64,000 bases of DNA from UBA10324 sp038326325 (GTDB lineage Bacteria > Bacteroidota > Bacteroidia > Chitinophagales > UBA10324): the NCBI GenBank assembly GCA_038326325.1, contig JBBQJW010000006.1, positions 62,001 to 126,000 on the forward strand, written 5' to 3'. Each line of letters starts with the position of its first letter. Positions within the stretch are counted from its first letter, which is position 1. The position numbers were made by a program, and so were the translations under genes. The notes below the pieces were generated by a model that was given only the letters and a program-made list of their open reading frames with translations, searched no databases and had not been told where the DNA came from. Below, in pieces: positions 55,164 to 62,700 of this stretch.

Positions 55164-56126
55164 ATGAGCAAATACATTCTGCTTTCTTTTTTTCTTGTTG
55201 CACTGTTACACTCTAATTTATGTGCGCAAAACCTTGTGCCGAATCCGAGTTTTGAGGATATGGTCGGTTGCCCGGATAATTTGGATGAGGTTAGCATGTG
55301 TGTTGGTTGGAGTTCGTTTGGTCGCACTCCAGATTATTTCAACTCTTGTAATCATTCATGGTTAGGTGTTCCTCAAAATGGTTTTGGTTATCAGAATGCC
55401 GCGAATGGAAATGCATATTGTGGTATTTGTACCTTTAATTTTCCTAATCCCATTCCATCATATAGGGAATTTGTTGGGAGAACTCTTTCATCTCCATTAA
55501 TTATTGGAGCAAAGTATTTTGTGAGTATTAAAGTTAGTCTTGCTGACAGTTCAAATTATGCCACAAATAATTTAGGAATATTATTTTCAAATACACAATA
55601 TAACGATACTTCTTCAACTCCTTCAAATAATATTTCTTCAATATATTCTACCTCTGTTATTCAAGATACATCTGAATGGAAAATTATTTCGGGAATTTTT
55701 ATTGCAGACTCATCATATAGCTTTATAATTATCGGGAATTTTTTCAATGATGCTAATACTGATACTTCCTTTGTTGGTTCAAATTTCTCTCTAAATAGTC
55801 CTCATGAAGCATATTATTATATAGATGATGTTTGTGTTTCAACTGACTCATTAGAATGTGATTTAAATCCCGAAGGAATTTACTCAACTACAAAAAATGA
55901 AATTAATATCTACCCAAACCCAGCAAGCAACAAAATCTATTTTAAGAACAACGCTCAAAATGAATTTGATTGTTCGTTAATTAATATGATGGGAGAGGTT
56001 GTGGGTACATATACTGTTACAGCAGCAAACTCAATTGATGTTTCAACTATTCCGCAGGGCATTTATCTGCTTCAATTAAAATTCAGGAATCAACTGATTC
56101 AAAAGAAGCAAATCATCCTGCATTGA
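55164..56126 (+). CDS. Tandem T9SS surface protein, copy 1
   Basis: A 320-residue protein: signal peptide ending LCAQ, then NLVPNPSFEDMVGCP, a beta-sandwich module (about 25-230) with W..FGRTPDYFNSC, GNAYCGI, YREFVGRTLSSPLIIG and YYIDDVCVS, then a T9SS sorting domain (INIYPNPASNKIYF... to KKQIILH). The fold resembles carbohydrate-binding or adhesive modules (inference). The ATG at 55164 is preferred over a TTG six bases upstream. It is the first of four head-to-tail paralogs. Confidence 0.82.
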   Translation: MSKYILLSFFLVALLHSNLCAQNLVPNPSFEDMVGCPDNLDEVSMCVGWSSFGRTPDYFNSCNHSWLGVPQNGFGYQNAANGNAYCGICTFNFPNPIPSYREFVGRTLSSPLIIGAKYFVSIKVSLADSSNYATNNLGILFSNTQYNDTSSTPSNNISSIYSTSVIQDTSEWKIISGIFIADSSYSFIIIGNFFNDANTDTSFVGSNFSLNSPHEAYYYIDDVCVSTDSLECDLNPEGIYSTTKNEINIYPNPASNKIYFKNNAQNEFDCSLINMMGEVVGTYTVTAANSIDVSTIPQGIYLLQLKFRNQLIQKKQIILH

Positions 56127-56128
56127 GC

Positions 56129-57082
56129 ATGAAAACATTTTCCCTTCTGCTTTCTTTTTTTCTTATTGCACTGTTACACTTTGGTTTAAATGCACAAAAC
56201 CTTGTGCCGAATCCGAGTTTTGAGGATACTGTTGCTTGTCCTGATAATTTTGGTCAAATTGATAAAGCCGCAAATTGGTACTCATTTGGACAAACTCCTG
56301 ATTATCTCAACTCTTGTGGAATAGTTGGAGGCAGTGGAGTTCCTGTTAATTTCGGTGGTTATCAAGTTTCTTCGAATGGAAATGCTTATATTGGAATCTA
56401 CAATTCATATCCCCCATATACTCTTTATAGAGAGTATGCAGGGGCGCATTTATTAACTCCTCTTCTTGTAGGTACAAAATATTATCTAAGTTTTAAAATA
56501 AACATGGCTAATAACTCAAGTGCTGCTTCCAATAATATGGGGGTTTTATTCTCCACTGTTTCATACAGCACTTTTAATTCGGTACCGATAGTTAATCATG
56601 CCCAACTTTATTGCACTTCAATTATCTCCGATACCTCACATTGGATTAACATAGCAGGAAGCTTTATCGCTGATTCTGCCTTTCAATATATCATTGCAGG
56701 TAATTTTTTTAGTGATAGTAATACTAACTTCAATAATACATTTTGGAATCCTGATTATTTAAGCATCTCTTATTACTACATTGATGATGTTTGTGTGTCA
56801 GCAGATTCTGCAACCTGTAATTCTGAAACCGGAGTAAAATCTATTTCAACATCGCCATTTAATATCTACCCCAACCCTGCAAACAATAAAATCTATTTCA
56901 GCAACAATCCTCAAAATGAATTTGATTGTTCGTTAATTAATATGCTGGGAGAGGTGGTCGGTACATATCCTTCTACAAGAGCAAACTCAATTGATGTTTC
57001 AACTATCCCCGAAGGCATTTATCTGCTTCAATTAAAATTCAGGAATCAACTGATTCAAAAAAGGCAAATCATCCTGCATTGA
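56129..57082 (+). CDS. Tandem T9SS surface protein, copy 2
   Basis: A 317-residue paralog of the previous gene: signal peptide (ending LNAQ), then NLVPNPSFEDTVACP, PDYLNSCG, GNAYIGIY, YREYAGAHLLTPLLVG and YYIDDVCVS, then an almost identical T9SS domain. It begins 2 bases after the stop of copy 1 (TGAGCATG). The first 60 and last 200 bases are nearly the same as in copies 1 and 3, while the middle differs strongly. Probably one transcript and coupled translation with the other copies. Confidence 0.82.
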   Translation: MKTFSLLLSFFLIALLHFGLNAQNLVPNPSFEDTVACPDNFGQIDKAANWYSFGQTPDYLNSCGIVGGSGVPVNFGGYQVSSNGNAYIGIYNSYPPYTLYREYAGAHLLTPLLVGTKYYLSFKINMANNSSAASNNMGVLFSTVSYSTFNSVPIVNHAQLYCTSIISDTSHWINIAGSFIADSAFQYIIAGNFFSDSNTNFNNTFWNPDYLSISYYYIDDVCVSADSATCNSETGVKSISTSPFNIYPNPANNKIYFSNNPQNEFDCSLINMLGEVVGTYPSTRANSIDVSTIPEGIYLLQLKFRNQLIQKRQIILH

Positions 57083-57084
57083 GT

Positions 57085-58053
57085 ATGAAAACATTTTTCC
57101 TTCCACTTTCTTTTTTTCTTGTTGCAGTGTTACACTTTGGTTTAAGTGCGCAAAACCTTGTGCCTAATCCGAGTTTTGAGGATACAGTGAGTTGCCCCTA
57201 CGATTTAACATTGATTGATTATGCTCAAGGTTGGAGTTCTTATAGGATAACACCTGATTATTTTAATGCTTGCTGCCAAAATCCAATGGCAGGTGTGCCA
57301 AGAAATGAATGGGGGTATCAGTTTCCTGCGAGTGGAAATGCTTATATAGGAATTGAAACATGGGCAGCTGGATTTGGGCCAAATTTGATGGAAATAGCTG
57401 GTTGCCAACTTTCGACTCCATTAGTAATTGGAACTAAATACTATCTAAGTATGAAAGTTTGTCGAACTGAGAAAAATATAATAGCGACAAATAATATTGG
57501 AATATCCTTTTCAACTGTCCCATATAATCAAACGGATACTGTTCCCATTAATAATACTTCTGCAATAAAAGCATCTTCAATAATTACAGATACAACGAAT
57601 TGGGTACTTGTAAAGGGTACTTTTGTGGCAGATTCTGCTTACGATTATGTGATGGTTGGGAATTTTTATGACGACCAACATACCGACACTGTTTCTATTC
57701 CTACTGACACAACTAATTTGGGATGGCTCTTATTTGAGGCAATATATTATGTAGATGATGTATGTGTGTCATTAGATTCTTCAACTTGTTTTGACTGGAA
57801 TGTAGTTGAAACTTTTTCGAACTCTGATTTTAATATCTACCCCAACCCAGCAAGCAACAAAATCTATTTTAACAACAACACTCAAAACGAATTTGATTGC
57901 TCGTTAATTAATATGCTGGGAGAGTTGGTTGGTACATATCCTTCTATAAGCGCAAACTCAATTGATGTTTCAACTATTCCGGAAGGCATTTATCTACTTC
58001 AATTAAAATTCAGGAATCAACTGATTCAAAAGAAGCAAATCATCCTGCATTGA
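57085..58053 (+). CDS. Tandem T9SS surface protein, copy 3
   Basis: A 322-residue paralog: signal peptide (ending LSAQ), then NLVPNPSFEDTVSCP, TPDYFNACC, GNAYIGIET, CQLSTPLVIG, YYVDDVCVS, then a T9SS domain nearly identical to those of copies 1 and 2. The central region carries its own insertions (e.g. DTVSIPTDTTNLGW near residue 205). It begins 2 bases after copy 2 (TGAGTATG). Confidence 0.82.
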   Translation: MKTFFLPLSFFLVAVLHFGLSAQNLVPNPSFEDTVSCPYDLTLIDYAQGWSSYRITPDYFNACCQNPMAGVPRNEWGYQFPASGNAYIGIETWAAGFGPNLMEIAGCQLSTPLVIGTKYYLSMKVCRTEKNIIATNNIGISFSTVPYNQTDTVPINNTSAIKASSIITDTTNWVLVKGTFVADSAYDYVMVGNFYDDQHTDTVSIPTDTTNLGWLLFEAIYYVDDVCVSLDSSTCFDWNVVETFSNSDFNIYPNPASNKIYFNNNTQNEFDCSLINMLGELVGTYPSISANSIDVSTIPEGIYLLQLKFRNQLIQKKQIILH

Positions 58054-58055
58054 GT

Positions 58056-58415
58056 ATGAAAACATTTTTCCTTCTGCTTTCTTTTTTTCTTGTTGCACTG
58101 TTACACTTTAATTTGAGTGCACAAAACCTTGTGCCCAACGGGAGTTTTGAGGATACTGTTGCTTGTCCATTAGATGTTGGACAAATATCTTATTGTCTTG
58201 GGTGGAATTCATATTTACTTTCACCTGATTATTTTAATCCATGCACCAATTCATTAGATGCTGGAATGCCAAATAATATGAGCGGATCACAATATCCTGC
58301 AACTGGTAATAGTTACTCTGGGCTTACAACTTTTTTTTCTAGTTCTACTCCGTTGCCGGTAACCCTTCCATCCGTTGTCCGGTCTCCCGACCGACAACTT
58401 GGTTTTGGGGGGTAA
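58056..58415 (+). pseudogene. Tandem T9SS surface protein, copy 4, truncated
   Basis: The first 100 codons match the start of copies 1-3 (signal peptide, NLVPNGSFEDTVACP, SPDYFNPC, SGSQYPATGNSYSG). Similarity ends around 58345-58360, just after a run of eight T (58331-58338). The frame then runs through unrelated GC-rich sequence to a stop at 58413. The central module, the C-terminal sorting domain and the conserved 3' segment are missing. Reading other frames past the T-run meets stops and restores no homology, so this is a true truncation. The product would have a signal peptide but no T9SS signal. Confidence 0.75.
58374..58398. other. GC-rich hairpin at the broken end of copy 4
   Basis: GTTGTCCGGTC-TCCC-GACCGACAAC forms a 10-bp stem with one bulged C. 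It lies in foreign-looking GC-rich sequence between the break in copy 4 and the 42-bp repeats. It could be the scar or end of a lost element, or a hairpin formed in the transcript; no T-run follows. Confidence 0.5.
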
Positions 58416-58477
58416 ATGATTGCATTTGTTGTATGAACAATGCAATAAGTTATATGAAGAACTCAATTTCTTTCAGA

Positions 58478-58690
58478 ATAAATGCAAATAGTTTCGAAAT
58501 GTTTTGCAAAACATTGGTGAGGAATTGAAATAACTTCGAAATGTTTCGCAAAAAATTCATGGAGAATGCAAATAACTTCGAAATGTTTCGCAAAACATTC
58601 GAGAAGAATTCAAATAATTTCGAAATGTTTCGCAAAAAATTGATGGAGAATGCAAATAACTTCGAATTGTTTTGTTCGAAATTTATAAAA
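58478..58690. repeat. 42-bp tandem repeat (four full units plus partial ends)
   Basis: Units begin at 58493, 58535, 58577 and 58619, with a partial fifth at 58661, each starting TTCGAAATGTTTYGCAAAA (58661 diverged) followed by a more variable half ending ..AAATAAY. The period of 42 is 14 codons, so both strands carry 14-residue periodic frames: plus strand from 58541 (NNFEMFRKKFMENA-type units) and minus strand 58635-58450 (LRNISKLF-type units). The plus frame has a TGA inside the first unit. Units are adjacent without spacers, so it is not CRISPR. It occupies most of the 385-bp gap 58416-58800; no convincing gene is seen. Confidence 0.85.
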
Positions 58691-58800
58691 AATCACATTT
58701 TTATTCTATTTTATCAATATAGTCGATGGGTATAGTAACTTTTTTATGTTTCATAAGTAAAGAACCCTCGCCTGATAAAAAAACAACAGGTTCAACAACA

Positions 58801-59430
58801 ATGAAAAGAATTTTCTTAAATTTTATTTTGGTTCCTAAACTCGGAACCAGCAAAATGACCGACGGAAATTTCATGGATTTTGTTAGCAGCATTATTCTTT
58901 CCGTAAAAGACAATGCAAACTTTACTAACGAGCAAACCGCTATCGGGGCACTCAAATTAAAGCTCGCCGATTTTATTGCAACAAAAGGCAAAATCAAGTA
59001 CGGGCCTTCAGGAGCTGCCGCAGCCAAGGATGCTATTCGCGCCGAAATGGAACAAATGCTTAAGGCGCTTGCAATAGCTTGTGCCGACGAAGTGAATAAT
59101 GATTTAGCTAAATTTTTAACAAGCGGTTTTTCTATTCGCGAACACCATGCTATAACCGGTTTGAAAGTTCCAACTGCGGTTAAATTAAGTGTAGGCGCGT
59201 CTGATACTCAACTCGAGTTGTCTTTTAAAGGCGATGAAAAAGCATCGTACTATAAAATATGGATTGGCCTTGATACTGAATCGTTGCTGAATATGGTAAC
59301 TACCACTGCTTCAAAACTTACTGTTACAGGTTGCAAACCGGGCGTACGCTATTATGTTCGCCTCGCTGCCTGCGGTAAAAAGGATGTGATGAGTGCCTGG
59401 AGTTCTTTTGTGAGCCGCATAGCCGCTTAA
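58801..59430 (+). CDS. Hypothetical protein with C-terminal fibronectin III-like domain
   Basis: A 209-residue protein with no signal peptide. The N-terminal half is helical (about 25-110; FVSSIILSVKDN, AKDAIRAEMEQMLKALAIACADEVNNDL), and the C-terminal half is a fibronectin type III-like fold (about 125-205; KLSVGASDTQLELSFKG, YKIWIGLD, GVRYYVRLAACGKKDVMSAWSS). Small proteins of this layout are frequent in Bacteroidota and have no known role. The ATG at 58801 is chosen over 58726 because the upstream codons are not conserved-looking. Ends in a clear terminator. Confidence 0.72.
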   Translation: MKRIFLNFILVPKLGTSKMTDGNFMDFVSSIILSVKDNANFTNEQTAIGALKLKLADFIATKGKIKYGPSGAAAAKDAIRAEMEQMLKALAIACADEVNNDLAKFLTSGFSIREHHAITGLKVPTAVKLSVGASDTQLELSFKGDEKASYYKIWIGLDTESLLNMVTTTASKLTVTGCKPGVRYYVRLAACGKKDVMSAWSSFVSRIAA

Positions 59431-59451
59431 GTTTTTTCTTAATACTGTTAC

Positions 59452-59485
59452 AGTCCGTTCTTCGAAAGAGGAACGGACTTTTTTA
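59452..59485 (+). terminator. Terminator preceded by CTGTTACAG
   Basis: AGTCCGTTC and GAACGGACT pair across a 10-base loop and are followed by TTTTTT. The stem begins inside AATACTGTTACAGT (59441-59454), so a copy of the recurrent word overlaps the foot of the hairpin. Confidence 0.85.
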
Positions 59486-59704
59486 TTTTATATCTGCGGA
59501 AAATTGTTTGCGGGTTTAAATAACTCACAAACCTGAAGTTTATGTTTCCTGAAACTTATTGAGTTCAATTGTTACTATATACAAGCCATTAGAAAAATAT
59601 AAGGCATTTCTAATATTAATAACATTAACTTGACTTTCGAAAGTTATTTAATTGATTTTTCATCAATGAATAATTTCAGATTCCAACCCCAAAACTCTAA
59701 GCGT

Positions 59705-62700
59705 ATGAAAAAAATTTACAATTTTATTACCCCTTATGGATTTAAAATAATTTCCAGAAATATTTTTCTTTTTCTTTTGATAATAATTGGAATGCAAAGA
59801 AATTCTGTTGCACAGTTATCTACTAAATATACTTTCGTTTATAACGGAACCACAACTTATGCTTCAATAGGAGGTACGACTGTTACAGCAGCCGTAGGTA
59901 CCGATGCAGTTTTCACTGCTATTCCTATTGGATTTACTTTTGCCTTTAACTGTAACAACTATACAACAGTAGGGTTAAGTACTAATGGTTTTTTGTGGTT
60001 TGGTTCAGGAACATGTTCCGCCACACAATATGCGCCTTTAAGTTCTCAGACTGGAGAGACAGGGGCAGTTGATGGAATTATTTCATTGTGGGGAGTAAAT
60101 GTTACAAGTGGAAATCCTTTGAGGTATATTACTTCGGGGAGCTCACCAAACAGAATATTTACTGTTGAATGGAAAAATATTGGACCTTCAACCGGAGGAC
60201 TTGATTGCGAAATAAAACTCTATGAAACAAGTAATCAGGTAGAGTTAATTTATTGGGATAATTCTTATTTTCTTGGTGGAACTGCCACAGGACAAACGGG
60301 AATGCGAGGAAATGTTTTATCAGATTTTGTTAATAGAAAGGCTACTGGCGGTGGAGCAAACAATTGGTGTAGTTCAGCTGCCGGAACTTTAAACACTGAT
60401 GTTTCCACTATAAACGCTACAACATCTTGTAACTATGCTACTTCAGCTTCTTCTCAGCAAATTACTTTCAGATATACATATTCATCAGCCACATGCTGCA
60501 CTCAACCAGGCTCTAATGCAACATCATTTGGATACGCAAATCTTGTTCCCGCATCGGGAACCGGAACAGTTGGATTCACAAGAGGTACTGGAGATGGCGG
60601 TGTCATTATGATTATAAAAGATGGCTCAGCACCAACAGGGCCATCAAACGGAACGGCATATATACCTGCTAACGCAAGTGCAGTTTATGGTAGCGGAACA
60701 GCTTTGGGTGGTGGATATTTAATTTTTGTGGAAAATGGTTCCGGCAGTGGTTTGAGAACCGTGAACTTGACCGGACTCACGACAGGGCACAGCTATTACT
60801 TTGCTGTTTATGAATATAACGCGACGGCCACCTGTTATTTTGCGACTGCGCTGAGTGGTGGATTTTGTTACGGCCCTCCTCTGGCAACAACTGTTACACC
60901 TTCACCTACAACAGTATGTTTAGGAACCAGCACTACTTTAAGTTTAACGGGATTATCGGCCGGCGGATTCTATACTTATCAATGGCAATATTCAGCAACT
61001 AACGGAAGTGGATATGCTACTGCAAGTGGAACTTCAACTAATTCAACTTATGGAACTCCAACTACATTGCCATCCGATCCTTCTTACTATGTAAGTCAGG
61101 TTACTTGCCCAAATACAGGTGATGTAACTCAATCATCCCAGGGAACAGTAAACTTAACAAGTTTTCTAAGTTGTTATTGCTCAAGCGGAATATTTGCAGC
61201 TGCAGCAACAGCAACTCGTGGAATTGTGAATGTTACACTTGTTGGAAATTCTGTAACGATAAATAATACTACAGCGGCAAATACAACTTCTCCTTATTAT
61301 ACTTTATATTCATCACCCGTTGCAGATTTATCTGCATTATCTTCTTATAGTCTTCAGGTAAAAGTAGGAACACAGGCGGCAAACAACTATGGTACCGCAT
61401 GGATTGATTACGACCATAGTGGAACTTTTGGAGGATATAATATTTCTGGAACTGCAACTTCAGGAGGAAATTATAACAGCACAGGAACAGTGGAACGAAT
61501 TGGTTCATTTGGCCCTGCGAATGCGAGTGTAATAACTACGCTCGCTTTTACTGTGCCTGGCTCATCATTAAGTGGTACTACAGGAATGCGTGTTTTGTAT
61601 CGATATAATTCTTCTGCAGCAACAGTTGATGCTTGCGGTCCTGTATCAGGAGCTGCAACAACAGGAGGTGCGGGCGAAGTGGAAGATTACAGAGTTACAA
61701 TTTCGACCTGTACCCCGCCAACTACTCAGGCAATAAATGCAAGTACAAGTTCTGTTACAACAACAACAGGAACAATAAGCTGGATTCCTGGTAATGGAAC
61801 AGGAGGAGATATTGTTGTACTTAGTCAGGGAAGCGCGGTGAATTCAAATCCGGTACAAGGAAATGTTTATACTCCGAACACAGCGTTTGGTGGCGGAACG
61901 CAAATAGGAACCGGAAATTATGTGATGTCACAAGGTGTAACAGGTACAGTAAATATTACAGGATTAATTTTAAACACAACATATTATTATGCTATCTATA
62001 CTTTTAGTAGTGGAGCTTTATGTTATAAAACCCCTGCATTAACAGGGAGTTTTACTACTTTAAACGGAGCCATGACTTATGTTTCAAGTACTACTAATCA
62101 ACAAACTGGAAATGTTTCCCAAGGCGTGAGCAATCAGGCGATCGTTCAATTGCAAGTGGTGATGGGTTCAGGAACAAGTCCCGCTTTGAGTCTAACCTCA
62201 TTAACTTTTAACACGAATGGAACCACGAATATTTCAGGAGATGTAACAGCCGCTCGAATCTGGTATACCGGAAATAGTTCTTCTTACGCTACTTCAACAC
62301 AGTTCGGAACAACTGTAACAGTTTTCCCGGGAGGTTCAACTGCAATTCCGGTTACAGGTTCACAAACTCTTTTGCCAGGAACAAATTACTTCTGGGTTGC
62401 TTATGATATAAATATAGCTGCTACAATTGCGAATGTAGTTGATGCAGAATGCCCGACTATAACTATTGTTACACCGCAAACACCAACTGTTACAGCGCCG
62501 GCCGGAAGCAGACCTATAGTAGCACTTGCTGGTATCGCCTGTGCATATACTGGATCCAATCAGACAATTGCCTTATCTACTATTGTTGGTGTGGGTGGAA
62601 CAACAACTATAGCTTCAGGAACTTCTATTGATGATAATAATTATTCATCGCAAAGTTTTCCTGCTGGATTTAATTTTGAATATAACGGTCAAGTCTTTAC

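Noticed and set aside
58331..58338. Phase-variable T8 tract controlling copy 4
   Set aside because: Neither alternative frame restores homology; both reach stops, so slippage cannot give a full-length product.
58478..58690. CRISPR array
   Set aside because: Units of 42 bases are contiguous with no spacers and no cas genes are nearby.
58450..58735. Small coding genes in the 42-bp repeats
   Set aside because: Open frames on both strands are a by-product of a period divisible by three; the plus frame is broken by TGA in the first unit and neither has a good start.
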